This document shows positions 12,277-23,290 of a stretch of DNA of 64,000 nucleotides, one piece after another (the first letter of the stretch is position 1; every line of letters begins with the position of its first letter). Below the pieces are notes generated by a model. It saw only the letters and a list, made by a program, of their open reading frames with translations, made no database searches and was not told the DNA's origin. The DNA is from Jacaranda mimosifolia. Lineage: Eukaryota; Streptophyta; Magnoliopsida; Lamiales; Bignoniaceae. The stretch is taken from NCBI GenBank assembly GCA_018894105.1, contig CM032122.1, forward strand, positions 32,147,404 through 32,211,403. The letters run 5' to 3'. The position numbers and the translations under genes were made by a program.

Positions 12277-12779
12277 ATCTTTTAGAAAGACACATATATC
12301 CTTATAGTTAGAGAAAACAACAAAAATACCTGATAAATGCATTTTTCTCTTCAAGAAGAATGCTTTCATTTATTTTTTTTCTAAAATCGACGACTTCTCC
12401 AAGCGGCCAAACAAAAGGGCGCGAAATCGTTCCTCTGCCATTGATGCGAGAAAGAAAAAAAAAAAAGACACCAAAATTTTTGCCATTTTTTTTGTGACAA
12501 TGGAAGGAGAAACAATGGCAACAAGAAGCGAAATACAAAAAGAAGTGATAAAAAGAAACAAATGTATGTTTTCTGCATTTACAGTTTTAAATGGCTGTGA
12601 TTTTTCAGTGTTATACTTATTTCTTGTCTATTTTCTCATGTTTAGGGTTTTTATTTCCTATTTAGTTGTTAAACACTTGAACCCAATTGATATATATAAT
12701 TTTATTTGTGAGATGGGAAGTTTTTGATTTGTACTTGAAAGGCATAAAAGTTGTACTTCACTTTTTTGAGATTTATACT

Positions 12780-13246
12780 TCTTTTTACCTGAAATTATAC
12801 GATGAAATTATCTGAAAGTGGTAGTATATTATTTGTGGTACAAAACATCTAAGCTTGCAGTACACATTATGCAAAAGTGTAGTATATAATTTGTATAACT
12901 GTAGTATATTTTAAAAGCAAATGTAGTATAAATATTCAAGCTTGCAGTACACATTAAGCAAAAGTGTAGTATATAATCTATGTAACTGCAGTACATTTTA
13001 AAAGTATTTGTAGTACAAAATATTCAAAGCTGCAGATTAAATGAAATTATAGTATATAATTTGTGTGCATGCAGTACATTTTAGAAGCATCTATAGTACA
13101 AAAGCATTCAAGTATGCAGTATACGTTAACTGAAAATGTAGTATATAATTTGTGTATTTGTAGTACATTTTAGAAACAACTGTAGTACAAAATATTTAAG
13201 TCTGTAGTATACATTAAATGAAAGTATAATATATAATCTGTGTAAA
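12780..13246. repeat. MULE repeat block 1, first part (AGTATATAAT/TGCAGTACA units)
   Basis: Roughly 90-100-bp units containing TAGTATATAATCTGTGTA, CAGTACATTTTAGAAGCA and TAGTACAAAA..TTCAAGC. The array is split by a GC-richer insertion at 13247-13936 and resumes to about 14470. Confidence 0.85.
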
Positions 13247-13936
13247 GAGGAGCTAAATTCATCCGGTGCAAAAAGAGATCAGAGTTGAGTTGGGGCACCG
13301 CATACACTTCGAGTCCTTATGTATATGTTGACGAGGATGTCAACGGATCAAGTGGGGGAGAATGTCATGGGTTGCTCATTAGAGAAGAATGGCAACCTTG
13401 ACTTCAAGGGGCATTAGGAGCGACAAGGCGTTGTTGGCTCACTTGGTAAGGCAAAAAAAGCCCATGAGCAGAGACTCTTACGAGGTGCGGTTTGAAAAAC
13501 TATTTCAATGGCATATTCCTTAAGTTATGAGGATGCTTCCCACCAAGTTTGAAGTCATTCCGTGTCCGTTTGGGCACCGAACATTGAGGGCGACCTAGAG
13601 CGGTCTTACTGCACGCAGGTAGTGCAAAGATGCATTGAGTAGAGTGGTTTGGAAAAGGAATTTTGTGAAACTGTTTCAGTGGGGTGTTCCTTGAGGTGTT
13701 GGCAACGTTCCCACCAAGTTTCACAAGTAGACGGTTCCGTTTGGATAGGAAACGGCGAAGATCTTTAGAATGCGGCAGTGCAGTGGCAATGCTGTAATTC
13801 CAGCTTATTGCGAGGAAAATTACTGTTCCATGGAGAATCGGACAGAGCTGGAACTTTGTGGAGTTAATGTATAAGCCGAGAGCTATCCAACGGTTCAAGC
13901 GGCAAGTGATTTGGACACCGGGAGAGGAAGTTGCGA
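13247..13936 (+). mobile_element. Ty3/Gypsy-like LTR fragment nested inside MULE repeats
   Basis: A visibly GC-richer block breaks the AGTAYA repeat array. It contains a polypurine-tract-like AGTGGGGGAGAA (13351-13362) followed at once by TGTCATGGG, the typical PPT/3'-LTR junction of plant Gypsy elements. The LTR-like part has an internal degenerate duplication (both halves contain CCCACCAAGTTT). No pol domain is present and the right end does not finish in a clear CA, so it is a truncated piece. The minus-strand open frame here (13500-13958) is not recognisable. Confidence 0.5.
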
Positions 13937-14470
13937 AAATGTAGTACAAAACATTCAAGCCTATAGATTAAATGAAATTATAGTATATAATCTGTGTATA
14001 TGCAGTATATTTTACAAAAATATTCAAGCGTGCAGTATACATTACTGAAAATATAGTATATAATCTGTGTATCTGTAGTATAGTTTAGAAGCAACTGTAG
14101 TACAAAATATTTAAGCCTGCAGTATACATTAAATGAAAGTGTAGTATATAATCTGTGTAACTGCAGTATATTTTAGAAGCAAATATAGTATGAACATTTA
14201 TGCTTGCAGTACACATCAGGCAAAAGTATAGCATATAATCTATGTAACTGCAGTACATTTTAGAAGAATCTGTAGTACAAAACATTCAAGCCTGTAGATT
14301 AAATTAAATTATAATTTAATATTTGCATATATGCAGTACATTTTAGAAGCATCTGTAGTACAAAAATATTCAGGCATGTAGTATACATTAACTGAAAATG
14401 TAGTATATAACCTGTGTATCTATAGTACATTTTAGAAGCAATTGTAGTACAAAACATTTAAGCCTGTAGG
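13937..14470. repeat. MULE repeat block 1, second part
   Basis: Continuation of the same unit family as 12780-13246 (GTAGTACAAAACATTCAAGC, TAGTATATAATCTGTGTA, CAGTACATTTTAGAAG), about 90 bp per unit with substitutions and small indels. Confidence 0.85.
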
Positions 14471-14619
14471 GTTTGAATCATACTTTGTATGTACATACAT
14501 ATGTAAATTGAAGCGTACTTTGTTTATAATATTATTTTGTATGTAAGTATAATTTTCCATCAAGCATTTATAATATTTTGATTTCAATACAATATGAGGG
14601 AAATGAAATACAAATGTAG

Positions 14620-15480
14620 AACGAACAAAGTAAAAATTGTGTTATGTTGAAGTACACTTCAATTCAATTGAAATCGAGCAGTGAATTTGAATACAATATG
14701 ATGGAAATGAAGTACAAATATAGAAAAAATAAAGTATAAATGGTGTTATGTTGAAGTACACTTCAATTAAATTGAAATTAGGTAGTGAATTTAAGTACAA
14801 TATGATGGAAATAAAGTATAAATATAGAACAAATACAGTATAAATTGTGTTATATTGAAATACAGTTCAATTAAATTGAAATCGAGCAGTGAATTTGAGT
14901 ATAATATGAGGAAGATGAAGTACAAACGTAGAACAAATAAAGTATAAATGTTGTTATGTTAAAGTACAGTTCAATTAAATTGAAACCGGACAGTGAATTT
15001 GAGTATAATATGATGGAAATGAAGTACAAACAAAGAATAAATGGTGTTATGTTGAAGTACACTTCAATTAAATTGAAGTTGGACAGTGAATTTGAGTACA
15101 ATATGATGTAAATGAAGTACAAACGTAGAACAAACAAAATATAAATGGTGTTATGTTGAAGTACACTTCAACTAAATTGAAATTGAACAGTGAATTTGAG
15201 TATAATATGATAGAAATGAAGTACAAATATGGAACAAACAAAATATAAATGGTGTTATGTTGAAGTACACTTCAATTAAATTGAAATCGGGCAGTGAATT
15301 TGAGTACAATATGATGAAGATAAAGTACAAATATAGAACAAACAAAGTATAAATGGTGTTATGTTAAAGTACACTTCAATTCAATTGAAACCGGATAGTG
15401 AATTTGAGTACAATATGATGAAAATATAGTACAAACGTAGAGCAAACAAAGTATAAATAGTGTTATGTTGAAGTACACTT
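14620..15480. repeat. MULE repeat block 2, about 9 units of about 104 bp
   Basis: GTTATGTTGAAGTACACTTC recurs near 14642, 14746, 14850, 14954, 15046, 15150, 15254, 15360 and 15462. Each unit continues AATTGAAATCGGGCAGTGAA, TTGAGTACAATATGATGGAA, ATGAAGTACAAA, then an AACAAACAAAGTATAAATG end. The minus-strand open frame 14871-15137 merely translates these repeats. Confidence 0.92.
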
Positions 15481-15829
15481 ATTGCAATTGAATAATTAGT
15501 CTCCAATAATTGTAGTGATAGTCAAATATAATATTTTGAGATTATCGGATCAGATGAAGTACGTATTTGTACAGGTTATAGGGTGAATATTATTGTCAAA
15601 TGCTCATTTGTTTATATCTTTGAAAGCATAAGTATTCTTTATATTACTGCGATTGATAACATTCATTCGTTGAACATTAGTGGTTAATACTTTAAAACTT
15701 TAATATTATTTTATTCATATAATAAATATTACACACATTTTTAGAGTTTGGTTATTAATTACTGAGACTTAAAAAGCAAATCATGGAACAAATTTTAATT
15801 CAACAATATTAGTAAAAATATTAAGAAAT

Positions 15830-16390
15830 GGAGTACATAATGGCCGAAATGAAATACAAATGTCGTGAAATCAAATATAAATCTTTCAGATTAAGGTACG
15901 AAAGCACTATATCTTGGACAACATCTATTTGCTAACTTCCACGCTAAACAAGTACATTATTGCCAAAAAGAAGTACAAATGTCATGAAATCAAGTACAAT
16001 TCTACCAAATTGGGGTACAAAAAAATTGATATCTCGGACAACATGTAAAAATGCCAATTTCATGCTAAATCAAATACATAATTGCCGAAATGAAGTACAA
16101 TTGTCATGAAATCAAGTATAATTCTCCCAGATTATGGTGCAAAATAACTGATATCTCCGAAAACATACAAAAATGCCAATTTCACGCTAAATCAAATATA
16201 TAGTTGCCGAAATAAAGTATAATCGTCATGACACCAAGTATAGTTCTCCCAGATTGGGGTACAAAATAATTGATATCTCGGACAATATACAAAAATACCA
16301 ATTTCACGCTAAATCAAGTACATGATTACCGAAATAAAGTACAAATGTCATGAAATCAAGTATAAATCTCCTAGATTAAGGTACAAAATT
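15830..16390. repeat. MULE repeat block 3, about 4-5 units of about 121 bp
   Basis: Units share GAAGTACAAATGTCATGAAA, TCAAGTATAA, TCTCCCAGATT, GGTACAAAA, TATCTCGGACAACAT and CCAATTTCACGCTAAATCAA. The unit is unrelated to block 2 apart from the AGTAYA words. Confidence 0.88.
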
Positions 16391-16393
16391 TAG

Positions 16394-16680
16394 CTAGATT
16401 ACTGATTCTTTGCAGATTCGATGATTATGCCCTGTTCTACCACATCTTTTACACTTAATTACACGTTTATCAATTTGTGATGGAATCCTCTGTGTCCTTC
16501 TATGCCCATGTTGAGATCGGCAATCAGGTGCATTAATGACGCAATCATCATCTAGAGGGAACATATGCATATCATACGTAGGAATAGTGTTTATCACTGA
16601 TTGGTATGCTTGTTGATACATCTCAACTCGGTAATATTGATCGGTAAAGTCATACGATGAAAGTGACTTTGATTCGAGAG
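16394..16680 (-). pseudogene. MULE (MuDR-type) transposase C-terminus with CCHC zinc knuckle
   Basis: Read on the minus strand, the frame from about 16680 gives a DFTDQYY..EMYQQAY helix, then IPTYDMHMFPLDD and a basic RRTQRIPS stretch. It ends with the zinc knuckle CKRCGRTGHNHRIC (C-x2-C-x4-H-x4-C) and a stop at 16394-16396. This is the standard C-terminal arrangement of plant MULE transposases, downstream of their SWIM domain. Upstream sequence is repeat DNA, so the catalytic DDE region is missing. Confidence 0.8.
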
Positions 16681-18130
16681 TACAAATTTTGATAAAATAA
16701 AGTAAAATTTAGGAACACTTGAAGTATAGAAATTCAATGAATATAGTATAAGTTTAGATAAAATGATGTATAAAATGAAGTATAATTTCAAAAAACAGAA
16801 ATATAATTTTTGATAAAGTGAAGTACAATTTCAGAACACCTGAAGTATAAAACCTTAGCAATTGCAACACAATTTTTGAATAATCCATTAGTAGAATACT
16901 TGAAACTTAAATAATAGATTTAGATAACTGAAGTATAAGTTTGGAACACTTGAAGTATAGAACTTCAATGAATAGAGTACAAGTTTAGGTAAAATGATGT
17001 ATAAAATGAAGTATAATTTTAAAAAATAAAAGTACAATTTTAGATAAAGTGAAGTATAATTTCAGAACACCTGAAGTATAAAATCTTAATAATTGCGGTA
17101 CAATTTTTGGATAATTCATTAGTAGGACACTTAAAACTTAAATAATAGATTCAAATAACTGAAGTATAAGTTTAGATAAAATAAAGTACAATTTCGAAAC
17201 ACTTGAAGTATAGAACTTCAATGAATAGAGTACATGCTTATGTAAAATGAAGTATAATTTCAGAAAATAGAAGTACAATTTTATATAAAAAGAAGTACAA
17301 TTTTAGAACACTTGAAGTAAAAATCCTTAGCAATTGCAATACGATTTTGGATAATCCATTAGTAGAACACTTGAAGTATAAAACTTAAATAATAGATTCA
17401 GATAATTAAAGTACAAGTTTAGATAAAATGAAGTACAATTTCAGAACACTTGAAGTATAGAACTTCAATGAATAGAGTACATGTTTAGGTAAAATAATGT
17501 ATGAAATGAAGTATAATTTCAAAAAATAGAAGTACAATTTTAGATAAAGTGAAGTACAATTTCAAAACACTTGAAGTATAAAACTTTAGCAATTGCAGTA
17601 CAATTTTTGAATAATCCATTAGTAAAACACTTTAAACTTAAATAATAGATTCAAATAACTAAAGTATAAGTTTAGGCAAAATGAAGTACAATTTCGAAAC
17701 ACTTGAAGTATAGAACTTCAATGAATAAAATACATGTTTAGATAAAATGAAGTACAAAAGAAAGTATAATTTCATAAAATAAAAGTACAATTTTAGATAA
17801 AGTGAAGTACAATTTCAGAACTCTTGAAGTATAAAGCCCTAGCAACTACAATATATTTTGGTTAATTGATAAATATAACACTTAAAGTATATAACTTCAA
17901 TAAATATAGTACAATCTTTGATAAAATGAAGTATAATTTCAGAAAATCAAAAGAATAATTTTATATAGAAGACGTATAGTTTAGGAACACTTCAAGTATA
18001 AACTGCTAGAAGTTGCAGTACAGTTTTGGATAATCCATTAATAGAACACTTGAAGTATAAAACTTACATAATAGAGTACAATTTTAGAACACTTCAAGTA
18101 CAAAACTTTACAAACTGCAGTACAATTTAG
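16680..18130. repeat. MULE repeat block 4, about 6 units of about 245 bp
   Basis: The phrase CACTTGAAGTATAGAACTTC followed by AATGAATAGAGTACA recurs about every 240-250 bp (near 16715, 16950, 17200, 17445, 17700 and degenerate at 17885). Interspersed are GAAGTACAATTT, AATAGATTCAGATAACT and AATCCATTAGTAGAACACTT. It occupies the place where the transposase core should be. Confidence 0.88.
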
Positions 18131-18144
18131 ATTCTGTAGAAGTA

Positions 18145-18378
18145 TTACCTTAAATCATCACTGCTTTTCTTTGCACTGCTGCTCAATTCATCCTTTCGGT
18201 TTACCAGGATGTCAACAACGTTCATCTTCAATGTCAAATGCAGAAAGGCCATATTCATGACACCGTCATCATCAGTCAAACTCATGTATAATCTTTGATG
18301 TTGAGCTATGTATTGCAAACTGAAGTGTTCGGCGTTGATTTCACTCCATTTTCTTGCGAGATTAATGTATATGTCCAT
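18145..18378 (-). pseudogene. MULE transposase N-terminal fragment
   Basis: A 77-codon frame begins MDIYINLARKWSEINAEHF close to the right TIR. It contains LYMSLTDDDGVMNMAFLHLT followed by a hydrophobic strand (VVDILV). This resembles the N-terminal PB1-like module of plant MuDR transposases (pattern: polar strand, ...SDxDVxxM..., hydrophobic strand). It is in the expected orientation and order relative to the zinc-knuckle piece at 16394-16680. Resemblance is from memory and moderate. Confidence 0.5.
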
Positions 18379-18712
18379 TAACTTGATTGAACACTCCTAC
18401 TTCACTACTGGTTGACATTGTCAGAAAATATAAGAAACTCAGAAGCAACTAAGAAGAAACTGAGAAGAAGAAGAAACCCGAAAATGATGAAAATAAAAAG
18501 AGAAGAAGACAATGCAGCTATCGGGTTTGTGGTTTTTGGCTCTAACGTTATTCTTGTTCTCGCCGTGGAGCTTGTTGTGTTTTTTCTGTTCTTTCTATTT
18601 CTGGTATGATAGTGTTTACTGTTTGCTTGTCTGGATGAAGAAGAAGAAGAAGAACTGAGAAAAAATTAATGAAAAATATTATATTTAAGGGCATTTTTGT
18701 CAAATCAAGTGA

Positions 18713-18827
18713 GTGGGGAGTGATCTCTAAACTTTTAACAAAATTAGGGAGTTTTTTCTAACAAAAATTAAGTGGAGATTGATCACAAAAGTGGAAAGTG
18801 TGTTTGGTACTTTTAAATAAGTGTCCC
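18713..18827 (-). repeat. MULE right terminal inverted repeat
   Basis: Reverse complement pairs with 12162-12276. The adjoining TTGGTTTAA (18828-18836) is the right copy of the 9-bp target duplication. Confidence 0.88.
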
Positions 18828-18836
18828 TTGGTTTAA

Positions 18837-19452
18837 TTGGGTTATTTTGGGTAGTTCCTCTCAAATCAATAAGAAAGAACGGTATTATAATTGCTTCGGC
18901 TCGAATAGTGGATGTGTGATTATTCAATCTCCCTTTAATTTTGAATCAGTCTATTATTTTAATTTTACTAATTAAATCAATCATGACTTACTATTGAATG
19001 TTCCGATGTCCCTTTTATATTTAGTATCAAATACGATTTTGGATTTGGTAGTATTCTTTTATATTTTTCATTTCTTTGGACACTAATTGTTCATATTTAA
19101 GGGTATTATTGATGTTTTCATCGATGTTCATGTCATTTTCAATATTTTTATATGTTATGAAAATTTCAAGCATCTCCTTTCTTAGGGGATATTTTAGTTA
19201 TTTCACCCACCTATAAGTTGTTTTTCTTGTTCTTCTTAAATGATGAGTACTTATTTTTCTATTTATGAGATCTAGGTTTTTTATATGTTCGTACACTTAT
19301 TTTCATCCCCAAAGGCTAGTTCAATTTTTTTGTACACACATTTATTATTTGATTTTTTAAGACATAGTAGTTCTTTTCAATGATCACATATTATTGTAGC
19401 CCTATAAAAATATTTTGATTATCTTACATGATCACTAATCATTTGAGTTCCT
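18837..19452. other. AT-rich intergenic DNA
   Basis: Nothing recognisable: no open frame with family resemblance, no inverted repeats noticed. Confidence 0.6.
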
Positions 19453-19455
19453 TTA

Positions 19456-20394
19456 GGGTTCGTTTGCTTGAAAGGATTATGTAGGATAGATGTGTAATTC
19501 GGTGTAATTAAATGCTTGATTGACATATTTGAAGCTTATGATTAATAAAAAGTCCAACATTTTATCCTAAAGTGTCAGGATTATGTTTCCAACATCTCTT
19601 GGCTTGATTGATAATCCTAAGATTAGAAGTATTGAAATTAACATGTTGGATGACAAAATTTACCTGTATAATTTTATACAATAACGTTTTTGTATATATT
19701 TGTACATTGCTATATATGATTAATTAATATACATGTATATCACTAAACCTTGATTTATATAGCCAAGTTTTTATGAAAATACTAATTTATGTCCATAATC
19801 AAACTTATTGTCATAATATTTTTATAAAATATTTATCTAAGAAATATAAAACTTTTTATATAAAAACTTTTCTTCCATAATAATGAGATTTCATTACTAA
19901 AATTTTTCCTATAAATTCGAAAATGAATAATATTATTTTAAATATAGATATGCACTTAATATAAAATATTGTTGTAAAATTACAAACTAATATCCATAAG
20001 CACATCAAATATAAATAGTATAATTTGTGAAATAATTGTAAGATGTTATAATGAAATTTGAAAGCTCATTATTTTCTCTTTTTTAGGTAATAATAAATTA
20101 TAAATGGTTGAGAAAAAAAAAAAAGAAGAGAGAGACTTAGTCACTACATACAGAACATATATTTAAACCCTTTCAATGAAAATATTTGAACTATTAAAAG
20201 AAGTTGAGGGATAAATTTGATTTTACATTTATTATAAGTTACAATTCTAAACATTCAAACAACTGATTGTATTAAAATTAGAATATCTGAACTAGTAATT
20301 CAAACAAGCAAATAAAATATTAGATGATAAGAATATATTTTCTAGATAATGAATCATATATTTATCAATCATATAATTATAAGCAAACGAGCCC
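19456..20394. mobile_element. PIF/Harbinger-like non-autonomous element (939 bp)
   Basis: The left end reads GGGTTCGTTTGCTT and the right end, reverse complemented, GGGCTCGTTTGCTT (13 of 14 match). Both are flanked by TTA (19453-19455 and 20395-20397), the 3-bp duplication of PIF/Harbinger and Tourist elements. The interior is AT-rich without coding potential. Confidence 0.78.
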
Positions 20395-20397
20395 TTA

Positions 20398-23056
20398 AAG
20401 ATATTTTGGTTATTTAATATGTCAGCATGTTACTTCTAATTCTAAAGACACCATTTTCAAGTCAATTTATCATCTCACATGCTCATATGTCGTTGTTACT
20501 TTTTTTTTTAATACAATTTTACATATTTACATCATATTTTAATTTTTTAAAGGTGACATAATCGATATTTTTTTTACCTATTTTTCTTCATCATATATAT
20601 GAGTTCTAAAATTGGAAAGTGGGGAAGAGAGAAGCAGTAATGGAAAAATATTTTCAATTAAAATTTAGAAAAGATATGCCAGTGAAAGACCATTATCAAC
20701 TTTTTCGATACTATTTTTCTAATTGAAATATATTCTATTTTGTCAATTCAATAAAACCACCAATTATAGGAGATTAGGTGGATAAATTAATATATTAGCT
20801 TTATCCTTAATAACTATTTAAAAGAAAATAGATCCGGTTCTCTCTCATGTTTCTAAATCTCTCAGTCCAATTTTTGAGTCTATTTCTGTTTCTTTTTTTT
20901 GTCTTAATTAATTTTGTTACTCTTAATTTTTATCTCTTTCGTTCGCGTCTTTACTTCTTTAACTTTATTTATATTTTTCTAACCATCCCATTTCATTTAA
21001 TTTTTGGAATCTATGTGTGTGCCATAATTTTTTGAAAAAAAATATTAGAACACAAAAATAAATAGATATTTTAAATCTCATTATATTTAAAAATTTACAA
21101 ATAATCAAATCAATTGCTCAAATTACCTTTTTTTTTTCTTCTTTCAAGAAATAGAGAAAGCATTCTAATTGTTATGGACATAACATATTGCTCAACTCCT
21201 TAAAACGATTCTTTGTAGCTAATTAAATTAACCTCTAATGGGAAAATCTAACCAAAATAAGTGAGCACATAACTATACCATTTTTGAGTATGAGGACTTT
21301 TTATTATAATTTGGATGCTTAAATAACAAGCACTACCATCCGTTTATAGGTTTTACTTAATAAGTAGATTATGGAGATAATTTTGATTTTTGATTCCATG
21401 ACAGAGATGCACTTGGTAAAATTATTACCAAAAATGTTCCGAAAATATTTGAGACATTTAAAAAGGAGAGCTCTAAAAATACATTTTTCTACAAATTTCT
21501 AAACATATGTATAATACCCTTTGACTTTCAAGACCTGGAACAAAGCAAAGTGGAGATGTCTAGCTCAATGATGCTTGAGTGAGTAAATTGTTGCATAACA
21601 TTTTGCTCTTAATTAGGGAAAATATTGAAGTACTTGGATACATTGTTGCGAGACTTGTTTTGAATTACAAGTGAGGCAATACAAAAGGGTTGAGAATATT
21701 TTATATTTTTATTTTTATTTTTTGTGCGACTAATATGTCCTTATTTAAGATGTACTACAAATGTGAGTAGAATAATTTAATTGTAAAAATAAAACTTTCT
21801 TAATTATTTAAATATAATAGGACAATTAGTTAACAATGTTATTGACATTAATTAATTAGAGAGAAACAAAGAAAAATAATTTTTAAAAGTATAAATATAT
21901 CTTAAAGACAATTCATAAGCGGCGGAGAAGTGATTTGTATAGTATAACATTATGAGATATTGCATATCAGCTGCCTTACATAAGAATATGAAATTGAATT
22001 TTAAGTTAATTAAAAAATTTCATTGTTTTTCTTACGTGAAAACTTTTCAAATATTCCTTTAGGTAATGATTTTCTAATAAATTAAATTTTGTGTCTGCAA
22101 GTAAACTATCACCAAATTGCATGCATTTTTTATTTCCAGAAAGTTAACAAAACAGTAACTTTTTTTTCCACGCAGGGGGTTGGGGGGGGGGGTGTTGGGA
22201 TTGCCGGGTATGATGGAATATAATAAAGTTTTCAACACCACATATTATTATTTACAGTTGTCAATATAAGCTTATAAAAATTGAGTAATGTGCTTATTGT
22301 GAGATAATTATCCTTTAAATTTAAAAAGTAGATGAACGCAACCACATAATATTCAGTCAAAGTTTTCTTTCCTTTTTCTTTTTTAGGTTTTTTGAATATT
22401 CAACCAAAGTTATAAGCTCTCGGTAGCTTTTATAAGCTCAGAAAATAAGATGCTTCAAACTTATACATTGTTTACAAAATCTACCTCACATCTTATTTTT
22501 TCAAACATTTTATAAAGTTGTTCAATCAACTAATCATATATATAATATTTAAAAAAATCTTTTACACTTGTATTATTTTATGTTTACTATATTAATATAT
22601 TAGACAACTTTTGTATATTATAAAATTTATTTTAAAATATCTCATAAGCTATCCGACCTTATTTTATATATCTAAACATGGATGATTTATTTTTAAAATT
22701 TGTGTTCATATTTTATAAACTCCAAAAATATATGCACTGATATATTTGAAAAAAATTATAATTAAACACACTTTAAATTAATTTTTTAAGGTAAATGTTT
22801 TCTAAAGTTTTTATTATTACAACTAAAATAATAGATCTAATTAAAGGTAAAGGAGGGTAGCATGCACAAAAGAAAATGAAAAAGATACATTGTAAATGAA
22901 AATTTGTGAACAGTATTTATGCATATGGCATCATTCTTTAGATATTAAAATATGATTATTTTATGAGTTTAGTAATGACAATATAGTTTCTTTTCTTTTC
23001 TTCCTTCTCTCTAATGTATTTTTTATACTTATTTATTTTTTCTTTTTCCTTCTATT
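20398..23056. other. AT-rich intergenic DNA with repeat fragments
   Basis: No gene. The part from about 21000 to 21540 resembles 26260-26640 (shared CAAATCAATTGCTCAAATTA-like and CCGTTTATAGGTTTTACTT-like phrases). From about 22390 to 22790 there are CTTATAAGCTC-type words of the Tourist family without clear ends. Confidence 0.5.
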
Positions 23057-23290
23057 ATTTTATTTCAAACTTTTTGCTTTTACTTATTCTAAAAATTCTA
23101 CATTAAAAATAATAAAAGTTATAGTAACATATAAAAAAAGTAAAAAAGTATTCTATGTATTTTACACTATAACATTTTATTTGAAACTTTTTACTTTTAC
23201 TTATTCTAAAAATTCAACATTAAAAATAATAAAAGTTATAGTAACATATAAAAAAAGTAAAAAAGTATTCTATGTATTTTACACTATAAC
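23057..23290. repeat. 117-bp tandem duplication (2 copies)
   Basis: Copies start at ATTTTATTT near 23057 and 23174 and differ at only a few positions over TTTTACTTATTCTAAAAATTC and AAAGTATTCTATGTATTTTA. Near-identity implies a recent event. Confidence 0.93.

Larger units (their letters stand above)
12162..18827. mobile_element. Mutator-like element (MULE), 6,666 bp, with long TIRs and 9-bp TSD
   Basis: The two ends align as inverted repeats without a gap for at least 113 bp. Shared blocks at equal distance from each end include GTGATCA (offset 42), ACTCCC (about 76-81) and ATCACTCCCCA (about 104-114). A perfect 9-bp TTGGTTTAA duplication flanks the element. Inside, on the minus strand, are the N-terminal (18145-18378) and C-terminal zinc-knuckle (16394-16680) pieces of a MuDR-type transposase. 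The catalytic core between them is replaced by tandem repeats, so the element is non-autonomous. Four repeat blocks (12780-18130) and a captured Gypsy LTR piece (13247-13936) fill the rest. Confidence 0.9.

Noticed and set aside
14871..15137. 88-codon frame with repeated FNLIE/ILYSNSLS phrases that looks like a repeat protein
   Set aside because: It is a translation of the 104-bp tandem DNA repeats, with no start context and stops in neighbouring units.
12780..18130. CRISPR-like or centromeric satellite array
   Set aside because: Repeats are direct, of four different unit types, confined between MULE TIRs, and the DNA is plant nuclear.
19456..20394. hAT classification for the GGGYTCGTTTGCTT element
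   Set aside because: No 8-bp flanking duplication is present, whereas TTA is found on both sides, which fits PIF/Harbinger better.
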